Below are positions 9,957 through 17,262 of a stretch of 64,000 nt of DNA, one piece after another. The position numbers and the translations under genes are program-made. The stretch's first letter is position 1, and the number at the start of each line of letters is the position of its first letter. This stretch comes from Pseudomonas frederiksbergensis (GTDB taxonomy: Bacteria > Pseudomonadota > Gammaproteobacteria > Pseudomonadales > Pseudomonadaceae), in assembly GCF_003732275.1 (NCBI RefSeq), contig NZ_MOBM01000002.1, positions 124,001 to 188,000 of the forward strand, given 5' to 3'. Below the pieces are notes generated by a model. That model was not told the DNA's origin and searched no databases. It was given only the letters and a program-made list of their open reading frames with translations.

Positions 9957-11110
9957 TCGAACTTCAAAACCTCAGCAAGACCTTCCAAAGCAACGGCAAA
10001 GATGTGAAAGCCGTGGATTCGGTAAGCCTGACCGTCAATGAAGGCGAAATCTGTGTGTTCCTGGGGCCATCGGGCTGCGGCAAAAGCACCACGCTGAAGA
10101 TGATCAACCGCCTGATCAAGCCAACCTCGGGCAAGATCCTGATCAACGGCGAAGACACTACTGACCTCGACGCCGTGACCCTGCGCCGTAACATCGGTTA
10201 TGTGATCCAGCAGATCGGTCTGTTCCCGAACATGACCATCGAGGAAAACATCACCATCGTTCCGCGCCTGCTCGGCTGGGACAAACAGAAATGCCACGAC
10301 CGCGCCCGCGAGTTGATGAGCATGATCAAGCTCGAACCCAAGCAGTATCTGACTCGCTATCCGCGTGAACTATCCGGTGGCCAGCAGCAACGGATCGGCG
10401 TGATTCGTGCTCTGGCGGCGGATGCGCCGTTGTTGCTGATGGACGAACCGTTCGGCGCGGTCGACCCGATCAACCGCGAGATGATCCAGAACGAATTCTT
10501 CGAGATGCAACGGGCGCTGAACAAGACTGTGATCATGGTCAGCCACGACATCGACGAAGCGATCAAGCTTGGCGACAAGATTGCGATTTTCCGTGCGGGC
10601 AAACTGCTGCAGATCGATCACCCGGACACCCTGCTGGCGCACCCGGCGGACGACTTTGTCAGCAACTTCGTCGGCCAGGACAGCACCCTCAAGCGTCTGT
10701 TGCTGGTGAAAGCCGAAGATGCGGCGGACAACGCGCCATCGGTAAGCCCGGGAACTCCGGTGGCCGAGGCGCTGGAATTGATGGACGAACTGGACCGTCG
10801 CTACGTGGTGGTTACCTGCGCCGAGAACAAGGCCTTGGGCTACGTGCGCCGTCGCGACCTGCACCGCCAGACCGGCACTTGCGCGCAATACCTGCGCGAG
10901 TTTAATGCCACCGCGGTGTACGACGAGCATTTGCGCATCCTGCTGTCGCGCATGTACGAGTTCAACCGCTCGTGGCTGCCGGTGATGGATGCCGAGCGGG
11001 TGTTCCTGGGTGAGGTGACTCAGGAATCGATTGCCGAGTACTTGAGCTCTGGTAAGTCCCGTGGGGGCAAGACCAGTATTGTTTCGCCAGCCGAGACTGC
11101 TGTCGCCTGA
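9953..11110 (+). CDS. Osmoprotectant-type ABC transporter ATP-binding protein with CBS domains
   Basis: 385 residues. The start at 9953 overlaps the permease stop (ATGA). Walker A is GPSGCGKST, the signature LSGGQQQR, and Walker B LLLMDEPFGAVD. After the ATPase core (about residues 1-240) comes a region with CBS-like repeats (GTPVAEALELMDELDRRYVVV, later AVYDEHLRILLSRMYEF). In OpuA-type transporters CBS pairs sense ionic strength or nucleotides and gate transport. The final 20 residues are Ser/Lys/Gly rich. It is the last gene of the operon. Confidence 0.9.
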   Translation: MIELQNLSKTFQSNGKDVKAVDSVSLTVNEGEICVFLGPSGCGKSTTLKMINRLIKPTSGKILINGEDTTDLDAVTLRRNIGYVIQQIGLFPNMTIEENITIVPRLLGWDKQKCHDRARELMSMIKLEPKQYLTRYPRELSGGQQQRIGVIRALAADAPLLLMDEPFGAVDPINREMIQNEFFEMQRALNKTVIMVSHDIDEAIKLGDKIAIFRAGKLLQIDHPDTLLAHPADDFVSNFVGQDSTLKRLLLVKAEDAADNAPSVSPGTPVAEALELMDELDRRYVVVTCAENKALGYVRRRDLHRQTGTCAQYLREFNATAVYDEHLRILLSRMYEFNRSWLPVMDAERVFLGEVTQESIAEYLSSGKSRGGKTSIVSPAETAVA

Positions 11111-11131
11111 TCTGTCTGAGGCTTAAGTGCT

Positions 11132-11268
11132 TTTGTGGCGAGGGAGCTTGCTCCCGCTCGGCTGCGAAGCAGTCGTAAAGTCAGCCGATGCGGTTCGCCC
11201 GAAGAACCGCATCGGCTGATTTTAGGGCCGCTCCGCGACCCAGCGGGAGCAAGCTCCCTCGCCACAAA
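11132..11268. repeat. Large REP pair, TTTGTGGCGAGGG family
   Basis: TTTGTGGCGAGGGAGCTTGC at the left and its complement ending CCCTCGCCACAAA at the right. Inside are a second inverted pair (TCAGCCGATGCGGTTC / GAACCGCATCGGCTGA) and the GGCTGCGAAGCAGTCG arm. The whole 137 bp could fold into one long branched hairpin. It begins 21 nt after the ATPase gene and may also act as its 3' end. Confidence 0.88.
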
Positions 11269-11389
11269 GGCAATGCAAATCCCTCCAAAATTCCTCATTC
11301 GGGGAACATCACACTGTCATGCAGGTCGGTTACATCAGTAGCTGTCCGGGACCGCACGACGGAAGCGTGCAAAAACGCGACATTTTTTG

Positions 11390-11418
11390 TTGATCTCGAG
11401 CTCCTCACGCCCTAAAGT
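11390..11418 (+). promoter_or_regulatory. Candidate promoter of a small RNA
   Basis: TTGATC (11390-11395) and TAAAGT (11413-11418) with an exact 17-nt spacer. Each matches the sigma-70 consensus at 4 of 6 positions. A terminator lies about 90 nt downstream. Confidence 0.4.
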
Positions 11419-11424
11419 TCGCGC

Positions 11425-11517
11425 CGAACGTCCATGCTGGAAACGATCCATCCGGCTCAAGTACTGACGACGAGACAGCAAGGCCAAGGGAAAGCACCGC
11501 CTCCCGTGGCCTTTTTG
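11425..11517 (+). ncRNA. Candidate small RNA upstream of speC
   Basis: The interval between the candidate promoter and an intrinsic terminator would give a transcript of about 90 nt. No convincing ORF with a ribosome site lies in it. It contains several GGA trinucleotides (for example CTGGAAAC, AGGGAAA), which might interest RsmA-type proteins, but they are not displayed in clear hairpin loops. I cannot match it to a named RNA. Confidence 0.4.
11481..11517 (+). terminator. Intrinsic terminator between REP and speC
   Basis: AGGCCAAGGGA (11481-11491) pairs with TCCCGTGGCCT (11502-11512) with one mismatch and a 10-nt loop, followed by TTTTT. It points along the plus strand but lies 370 bp before speC, so it must end something else: either the candidate RNA here or read-through from the ABC operon. 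Confidence 0.7.
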
Positions 11518-11578
11518 CTTTCGGCGACATGCCTTGGGAAGTAGGCGAACCAAAGTGGGGATACGGAGGGCGTTCAGG

Positions 11579-11845
11579 AGGGTGTGTCATCAATGAGTTC
11601 ACGAGTGCGCCGGAGTCTGCTTTTGCGCAGGGCAAGGCGCGAGGACCGAAGTTTGGTTGTTCCAAATAAGGGACGAGTAACGCAGCCCTGCGCAAAAGCA
11701 GGCCCGGCCCTCCGGGTTGTGCCTGAGCGCGCGCCATGCTGCGTTGCAGGCCTTGCGAAGGGAATAACCATTAGCGGCGTCCTGCGCCTTGCCTGGCACG
11801 CGCTCAGGCGACAACGCACTCGCGAACTCATTGATGACACACCCT
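11579..11845. mobile_element. 267-bp element with 31-bp inverted ends, MITE-like
   Basis: Ends 11579-11609 and 11815-11845 are inverted repeats matching at 30 of 31 positions (AGGGTGTGTCATCAATGAGT...). Inside are a perfect 17-bp inverted pair (11616-11632 with 11684-11700, CTGCTTTTGCGCAGGGC) and two weaker ones (GCCTGAGCGCG/CGCGCTCAGGC; GGCAAGGCGC/GCGCCTTGCC). There is no transposase and no clear target-site duplication. Short ORFs across it look like by-products of the palindromes. Size, long terminal inverted repeats and lack of coding fit a non-autonomous miniature element or a large structured RNA. Confidence 0.6.
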
Positions 11846-11861
11846 CGCACCCATTGATAAT
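11831..11861 (+). promoter_or_regulatory. Probable speC promoter
   Basis: TTGATG (11831-11836) and GATAAT (11856-11861, within TGATAAT) are separated by 19 nt, slightly long. The -35 lies inside the right arm of the inverted-repeat element and the -10 just outside it. The ATG is 28 nt beyond the -10. Confidence 0.45.
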
Positions 11862-11888
11862 TTCAGTTTGCCAGTAGGAGTTCCCAGC

Positions 11889-13052
11889 ATGTCGATCAAC
11901 GTCGAAGACTATTTCGCGCGCGATACCTTCCAGAAAATGAAGGCTTTCGCCGACAAACAAGAAACCCCGTTCGTGGTGATCGACACCGCGATGATCAGCC
12001 AGGCCTACGACGACCTGCGCGCCGGTTTCGAATTCGCCAAGGTCTACTACGCAGTCAAGGCCAACCCGGCCGTTGAAATCATCGACCTGCTCAAAGAGAA
12101 AGGCTCGAACTTCGACATCGCCTCGATCTACGAGCTCGATAAAGTGATGAACCAGGGCGTCGGCCCGGATCGCATCAGCTACGGCAACACCATCAAGAAA
12201 TCCAAAGACATTCGCTACTTCTACGACAAGGGCGTGCGTCTGTACGCTACCGACTCCGAAGCCGACCTGCGCAACATCGCCAAGGCGGCTCCCGGCTCGA
12301 AAGTCTATGTGCGTATCCTGACTGAAGGCTCGACCACCGCCGACTGGCCACTGTCGCGTAAATTCGGCTGCCAGACCGACATGGCCATGGACCTGCTGAT
12401 CCTCGCTCGCGACCTGGGTCTGGTGCCGTACGGTATTTCCTTCCACGTCGGTTCGCAGCAGCGCGACATCAGCGTCTGGGACGCGGCGATCGCCAAGGTC
12501 AAAGTGATCTTCGAGCGTCTGAAAGAAGAAGACGGCATCCACCTGAAGTTGATCAACATGGGTGGTGGCTTCCCGGCCAACTACATCACCCGCACCAACA
12601 GCCTGGAAACCTACGCCGAAGAAATCATCCGCTTCCTCAAGGAAGACTTCGGCGACGACCTGCCGGAAATCATCCTGGAGCCGGGCCGTTCGCTGATCGC
12701 CAACGCCGGCATTCTGGTCAGTGAAGTGGTGCTGGTGGCGCGTAAATCCCGTACCGCCGTCGAGCGCTGGGTGTACACGGATGTGGGCAAATTCTCTGGC
12801 CTGATCGAAACCATGGACGAAGCCATCAAGTTCCCGATCTGGACCGAGAAGAAAGGCGAGATGGAAGAAGTGGTCATCGCCGGCCCGACTTGCGACAGCG
12901 CCGATATCATGTACGAGAACTACAAGTACGGTTTGCCGTTGAACCTGGCGATCGGTGATCGTTTGTACTGGTTGTCGACGGGTGCTTACACCACCAGTTA
13001 CAGCGCGGTTGAATTCAATGGCTTCCCGCCGCTGAAGTCGTTCTACGTGTAA
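11889..13052 (+). CDS. speC: Ornithine decarboxylase, PLP-dependent (fold type III)
   Basis: A 387-residue enzyme converting ornithine to putrescine, a cytoplasmic step of polyamine synthesis. It belongs to the alanine-racemase-fold (eukaryotic-type) decarboxylases. The PLP lysine is in YYAVKANP (residue about 56), with HVGSQ near residue 182, the glycine-rich phosphate site GGGFP, the EPGRSL motif near residue 263, and the active-site Cys in GPTCDSAD near residue 337. AGGAG lies eight nt before the ATG. In Pseudomonas some relatives also accept lysine, so substrate preference is inferred. It is monocistronic with its own terminator. Confidence 0.93.
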   Translation: MSINVEDYFARDTFQKMKAFADKQETPFVVIDTAMISQAYDDLRAGFEFAKVYYAVKANPAVEIIDLLKEKGSNFDIASIYELDKVMNQGVGPDRISYGNTIKKSKDIRYFYDKGVRLYATDSEADLRNIAKAAPGSKVYVRILTEGSTTADWPLSRKFGCQTDMAMDLLILARDLGLVPYGISFHVGSQQRDISVWDAAIAKVKVIFERLKEEDGIHLKLINMGGGFPANYITRTNSLETYAEEIIRFLKEDFGDDLPEIILEPGRSLIANAGILVSEVVLVARKSRTAVERWVYTDVGKFSGLIETMDEAIKFPIWTEKKGEMEEVVIAGPTCDSADIMYENYKYGLPLNLAIGDRLYWLSTGAYTTSYSAVEFNGFPPLKSFYV

Positions 13053-13070
13053 AAATCACGCGCAGAAATG

Positions 13071-13101
13071 AAAAAGCCCATGACGTGTCATGGGCTTTTT
13101 T
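13071..13101 (+). terminator. Intrinsic terminator of speC
   Basis: A perfect 9-bp stem GCCCATGAC/GTCATGGGC (13076-13095) is flanked by AAAAA and TTTTTT. It is usable in both directions and starts about 20 nt after the speC stop. Confidence 0.92.
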
Positions 13102-13138
13102 GTGTCTGAAATACGCCTCGGGAAACCCGCATTTTTCC

Positions 13139-13216
13139 CGTAGGAGCTGCCGAAGGCTGCGATCTTTTGATCTTGCTCTTAAAAGCAAAGGATCGCAGCC
13201 TTCGGCAGCTCCTACG
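13139..13216. repeat. REP pair, TAGGAGCTGCCGAAGG family (copy 1)
   Basis: CGTAGGAGCTGCCGAAGGCT and onward pairs with its complement ending CAGCTCCTACG. The stem reaches GATC on each side. It differs in sequence from the GTGGGAGC family. Its right end contains the stop codon of the Sel1 gene. Confidence 0.88.
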
Positions 13217-13967
13217 GGTTCAGCTCGGCGCAGCGTAGCGTGTAGTCTTCGGCCAACTTACGAATTTGCGGATTCACCGCGTTCAACAGCGCCTTGCTCG
13301 CCACCCGCAAAAAATTCAGATTCCCGCCGTCCAGTGCCTTGTGCAGCCAACCCAGCGCCTCGTCGATCTTGCCTTCATCCGCCAACACCGCTGCATAACT
13401 GAACTGCCCACGAAAATCCCCGCCGACCGCCGAGCGTCGATACCAGTCACGAGCAGCTTGTGGAGCAGCCAGGCAACCCCGCCCCTCTTCCAGATAACGC
13501 CCCAGCAGGTTCATCGACTTTGCGTGGCCCAATTCAGCTGCCCGCCGATACAGATTCAGCGCTTGCACCTGATCCTCGATCACCCCACGACCAGTAGCCA
13601 GCAGATTGGCGTAGTTGTACATCGCCCAATCCAGTCCGGCTTCAGCGGCAACACGATAATGCCCCGCGGCTATCGAAGCATCGGCGGTGCAACCCCAGCC
13701 ATGTTCATGGCAACGACCTAACATGTTGCGCGCCATAAGATGTCCATGCTGAGCGGCAATCTCGAACCAGCGCACAGCCAGTGGCTGATCCTGCTCAATC
13801 CCTCGCCCGTCCAGAAGGATCTGCCCGAGCAATGCCTGAGCATCGAGCACGCCTTTACGGGCCGCGATCAGAATCGCCTGGGCCGCGCGCGCCGGGCTTT
13901 CTTCGAGCATGGCTTTGAGGCGGTCGCCGTCGAGAATTTCCTCGCGGTGCAACCGAAAGTCCGTCAC
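13212..13967 (-). CDS. Sel1-repeat (tetratricopeptide-like) protein
   Basis: 251 residues with five to six Sel1/TPR-like repeats of about 36 residues, shown by recurring A..LG..L..GRG....Q.A..W...AA..GH patterns (ALLGQILLDGRGIEQDQ, NLLATGRGVIEDQ, NLLGRYLEEGRG). Such solenoids act in protein-protein contacts; no catalytic site is visible. There is no signal peptide. The GTG start at 13967 directly abuts the piuC stop, so the two are probably co-translated; the same pairing occurs beside piuC in P. aeruginosa (from memory). The stop TAG lies within a REP end. Confidence 0.88.
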   Translation of the reverse strand: MTDFRLHREEILDGDRLKAMLEESPARAAQAILIAARKGVLDAQALLGQILLDGRGIEQDQPLAVRWFEIAAQHGHLMARNMLGRCHEHGWGCTADASIAAGHYRVAAEAGLDWAMYNYANLLATGRGVIEDQVQALNLYRRAAELGHAKSMNLLGRYLEEGRGCLAAPQAARDWYRRSAVGGDFRGQFSYAAVLADEGKIDEALGWLHKALDGGNLNFLRVASKALLNAVNPQIRKLAEDYTLRCAELNP

Positions 13968-14648
13968 TTACACCTCGACCCAGCGACGCAACAGGTTGTG
14001 ATAGGTGCCGGTCAGGCAGATCAATGAAGGATGGTCGGGCATGTCCTGGGTCAGTTGCTGAATCGCCCCGTCCATCTCGAACAGCAAGGCGCGCTGGCTG
14101 TCTTCACGCACCAGGCTTTGCGTCCAGAAAAACGAGGCGTAACGGGTGCCGCGCGTAACGGCGTTGACCTTGTGCAAGCTAGTGCCGGGATACAGGACCA
14201 TGTCGCCGGCGGGCAATTTCACGCGCTGGGTGCCGAAGGTGTCCTGGATTTCCAGTTCGCCGCCGTCGTAATCCTCCGGTTCACTGAAGAACAGCGTCGC
14301 CGACAGGTCAGTGCGCACTCGCTCGATGCTGCCCTTGGGTTGACGCACGGCGTTGTCGATGTGGAAGTCAAAACTGCCACCGGCCGTGTAACAGTTCAGT
14401 AACGGCGGGAAGACCTTGTGCGGTAATGCCGCCGACATGAACTGCGGATTTTTCCACAATCGCTCGAGCATCGCCGCGCCGATTTCCTTGGCCAACGGAT
14501 GCCCTTCCGGCAGTTGCAGATTGTGCTTGGCCTTGGCCGACTGGTAACCGGCGGTGATTTTGCCATCGGCCCAATCCGCCTGCGTCAGGGCCTCGCGAAT
14601 GCGCTGCACTTCTTCTTTCGCGAACACGCCGGGAATGTGCAGCAACAT
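13968..14648 (-). CDS. piuC: PKHD-type Fe(II)/2-oxoglutarate dioxygenase
   Basis: 226 residues, the usual length for PiuC/YbiX hydroxylases. The iron ligands appear as His-x-Asp in [10 protein letters not shown] and a distal His in [10 protein letters not shown], followed by the Arg (RGTRYASFF) that would hold 2-oxoglutarate. The substrate is unknown; the conserved place beside the siderophore receptor piuA suggests a role in iron-siderophore handling. It starts at ATG 14648 with AGGTG upstream and diverges from piuA. A Fur-box-like site lies 30-48 bp upstream. Confidence 0.93.
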   Translation of the reverse strand: MLLHIPGVFAKEEVQRIREALTQADWADGKITAGYQSAKAKHNLQLPEGHPLAKEIGAAMLERLWKNPQFMSAALPHKVFPPLLNCYTAGGSFDFHIDNAVRQPKGSIERVRTDLSATLFFSEPEDYDGGELEIQDTFGTQRVKLPAGDMVLYPGTSLHKVNAVTRGTRYASFFWTQSLVREDSQRALLFEMDGAIQQLTQDMPDHPSLICLTGTYHNLLRRWVEV

Positions 14649-14677
14649 GGAAAGACACCTGAAGGCAAAGGGGCTCT

Positions 14678-14696
14678 AATGGTATTGATTCTTATT
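14678..14696. promoter_or_regulatory. Candidate Fur box
   Basis: AATGGTATTGATTCTTATT matches the palindromic Fur site (AATGATAATNATTATCATT) at 14 of 18 defined positions. It lies between piuC and piuA, closer to piuC, as expected for iron-repressed genes. Confidence 0.6.
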
Positions 14697-14791
14697 GCCT
14701 GTGTAAAACCCGTAGGACGAATGAAACGGCAAAAACCGTAAAGGTAAATTGTAAAGAATGTAAATTTGTCGCGAATAATAACGTTTCGCAA

Positions 14792-14820
14792 TTGATACAA
14801 ATACGTGTTTACCCTATATT
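14792..14820 (+). promoter_or_regulatory. piuA promoter
   Basis: TTGATA (14792-14797) and TATATT (14815-14820) with an exact 17-nt spacer, a near-consensus sigma-70 promoter 34 nt ahead of the piuA ATG. The recognisable Fur box is about 95 bp further up. Confidence 0.7.
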
Positions 14821-14854
14821 CCGCGGCCTCAAATCCTAGGGGAGGGGAATTCAC

Positions 14855-17113
14855 ATGTCACGCCAACAACTACAATCAACGGTCAGTTCACCGCGTTTGC
14901 TCGCGTCTGCAATTGGCCTGGCGATCACTGCCGGCTCTGCGGGCCATATGGTTTTCGCGGCCGAAAAGACTGACGAGAAAGCGCCCAACAATGCGATTTC
15001 CCTGGACGCGACCAGCGTTGTGGGCGAGCAGAATGACACCTCCTACAAGACCGATACTTCGGCCTCCAAGAAGTACACCGCGCCACTGCGCGAGACGCCG
15101 AAAAGCGTCACCGTGATCCCGCAACAAGTGATTCGCGACACCGGCGCCACCAGCCTGGTCGACGCCTTGCGCACCACTCCAGGCATCACCTTCGGTGCCG
15201 GCGAGGGCGGTAATCCGGCCGGCGATCGTCCGATCATTCGCGGCTTCAACGCCGAAAGTGACACGTTTGTCGATGGCATGCGCGACCCGGCGTCCCAGAG
15301 CCGCGAGATCTTCAACGTTGAATCGATCGAAGTCAGCAAGGGCCCGGGGTCGGCCTTCACCGGCGCCGGTTCCACCGGTGGCAGCCTGAACCTGGTGAGC
15401 AAGACCCCCAAGCTGGGCAATTCCTACAACGGCGGCTTCACCTGGGGCTCGGACCAGACCAAGCGCACCACCCTTGATCTGAACCAGCAGATGACCGACA
15501 CCTCGGCCTTGCGCCTGAACCTGATGAAGCACGAAGCCAACGTCGCCGGCCGCGATACCGTGGACGTCAGCCGCTGGGGTGTGGCGCCGTCCTTCGCCTT
15601 CGGCCTGGGCACCGATACCCGTTTGACCGTCGGTTACTACCACGTCGAAACCGACGACATGCCCGACTACGGCATCCCGTTGACCTTGAGCCCCAACCGT
15701 AGCAAGCATCAGGTCGACAAGCCGGCCAATGTTGACCGCGACAACTTCTACGGCCTCACCGGTCGCGACTTTCGCCAGACCACCAATGACAGCGGCACCC
15801 TCAAGATCGAACACGATCTGAATGAAGACCTGACCGTATCGAACAGCTTCCGCATGTCCCGTTCGACCCTGGACTACATCGTCACCAACCCGGACGACAG
15901 CAAGGGCAACGTGGTCAATGGCAACGTTTACCGTGGCGCGAAGAGCCGTAACTCGACGTCCAGCGGCTGGATCAACCAGACCGACCTTAGCGCCAAGTTC
16001 AACACCGGCTCCATCGAGCACAGCCTGGTGACCGGCCTGGAGTTTTCCTATCAGGACACCCACAACCGCCCGTACACCCTGACTTCCACCGCCAGCGGCA
16101 CCCGATGCAACGGCGCCCTGTTCACCTCCGGCGACTGCACCAGCCTGTACAACCCGACGCCTGGGGATAACTGGAACGGCACGATCACCGACAGCACCGC
16201 GTTCACTGACACCGACACCAAAACCGCCGCAGCCTACGTGTTCGATACCCTGAAGTTCAACGAGCAATGGTCCCTGAACCTGGGTCTGCGTTATGACAAC
16301 TACCAGGTCGAATCCAGCGGCCACGCCAACGCCAGCAGCACAGCGCCAGCGAACGATTTCTCCCGTGCGAACACCAGCGACCTGGTGAACTACCAGATCG
16401 GCGTGGTCTACAACCCGTTGCCTAATGGCAGCATCTACGCGGCCTATTCGACCTCCAGCAACCCGGCCGGCGAAACCAGCGGCAACGGTGGCCTGGAACT
16501 GGCAGCGAACAATGCCAGTCTGGATCCGGAAAAGAACCGCAACTACGAAATCGGCACCAAGTGGGACTTCTTCGGTGACGATCTGTCGCTGACCGCCGCA
16601 CTGTTCCGTACCGAGAAAACCAACGCGCGAATCAACGATCCGGACGGCGGCACCACGCAAGTGCTGGACGGCGAACAGCAGGTCAATGGCCTGGAATTGA
16701 GCTATGCCGGCAAGCTGACCCGTAACTGGAGAGTCTTCGGCGGCTACACCTACATGGACAGCGAAGTGGTCAAAACCACCCTCGCCGCCGATGAAGGCAA
16801 CCACATGCCAAGCACCCCACGTAACAACTTCACGTTCTGGTCGACCTACGATCTGGTGCCGGACAAGTTGACCATCGGTGCCGGTGCGACCTTCGTCGAT
16901 TCCCAGTTCGGCAACGTCGCCAACTCGGTGGAGATCCCGTCCTACTGGCGTTACGACGCGATGGCCAGCTACCGTCTGACCAAGAACGTCGACCTGCAGC
17001 TCAACGTACAGAACCTGACCGACAAGCGTTACTTCGACCAGATACTCCAGAACCACTACGCCCACGTGGCGGCGGGCCGTACCGCCCTGCTGAGTGCCAA
17101 CTTCCACTTCTGA
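14855..17113 (+). CDS. piuA: TonB-dependent catecholate-type siderophore receptor
   Basis: 752-residue outer-membrane receptor. A signal peptide ends near GHMVFAAEK. The plug domain (about residues 60-180) has RETPKSVTVIPQQVI and the VESIEVSKGPGSAFTGAGSTGG segment typical of siderophore receptors. The 22-strand barrel ends with the terminal Phe (SANFHF). In P. aeruginosa PiuA transports catechol-type ligands and is an entry route for siderophore-linked beta-lactams; equivalence here rests on synteny (piuC, Sel1, piuB) and sequence type. GGGGAGGGG precedes the ATG. Confidence 0.93.
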   Translation: MSRQQLQSTVSSPRLLASAIGLAITAGSAGHMVFAAEKTDEKAPNNAISLDATSVVGEQNDTSYKTDTSASKKYTAPLRETPKSVTVIPQQVIRDTGATSLVDALRTTPGITFGAGEGGNPAGDRPIIRGFNAESDTFVDGMRDPASQSREIFNVESIEVSKGPGSAFTGAGSTGGSLNLVSKTPKLGNSYNGGFTWGSDQTKRTTLDLNQQMTDTSALRLNLMKHEANVAGRDTVDVSRWGVAPSFAFGLGTDTRLTVGYYHVETDDMPDYGIPLTLSPNRSKHQVDKPANVDRDNFYGLTGRDFRQTTNDSGTLKIEHDLNEDLTVSNSFRMSRSTLDYIVTNPDDSKGNVVNGNVYRGAKSRNSTSSGWINQTDLSAKFNTGSIEHSLVTGLEFSYQDTHNRPYTLTSTASGTRCNGALFTSGDCTSLYNPTPGDNWNGTITDSTAFTDTDTKTAAAYVFDTLKFNEQWSLNLGLRYDNYQVESSGHANASSTAPANDFSRANTSDLVNYQIGVVYNPLPNGSIYAAYSTSSNPAGETSGNGGLELAANNASLDPEKNRNYEIGTKWDFFGDDLSLTAALFRTEKTNARINDPDGGTTQVLDGEQQVNGLELSYAGKLTRNWRVFGGYTYMDSEVVKTTLAADEGNHMPSTPRNNFTFWSTYDLVPDKLTIGAGATFVDSQFGNVANSVEIPSYWRYDAMASYRLTKNVDLQLNVQNLTDKRYFDQILQNHYAHVAAGRTALLSANFHF

Positions 17114-17142
17114 TCACAGAAGCGTGAAGGCCAAAGCTCTAA

Positions 17143-17182
17143 GGCAAAAGCCCCGTTCATCGAAGTGAACGGGGCTTTTGCC
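17143..17182. terminator. Terminator after piuA
   Basis: A perfect 17-bp stem (17143-17159 with 17166-17182) whose core GCCCCGTTCA/TGAACGGGGC is flanked by AAAA and TTTT. It separates piuA from piuB, so piuB needs its own promoter. Confidence 0.88.
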
Positions 17183-17262
17183 TGTAAAAAAGAATCCTTC
17201 TCGACAACTCACGGCATAATGCGCGCCGTGATGATGACTTTTGAACGAACAAGGCGAGCGAC

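Noticed and set aside
11335..11850. Several short frames (60-110 codons) across the candidate RNA and the inverted-repeat element
   Set aside because: They lie in palindromes, lack ribosome sites and overlap each other on both strands; more likely non-coding.
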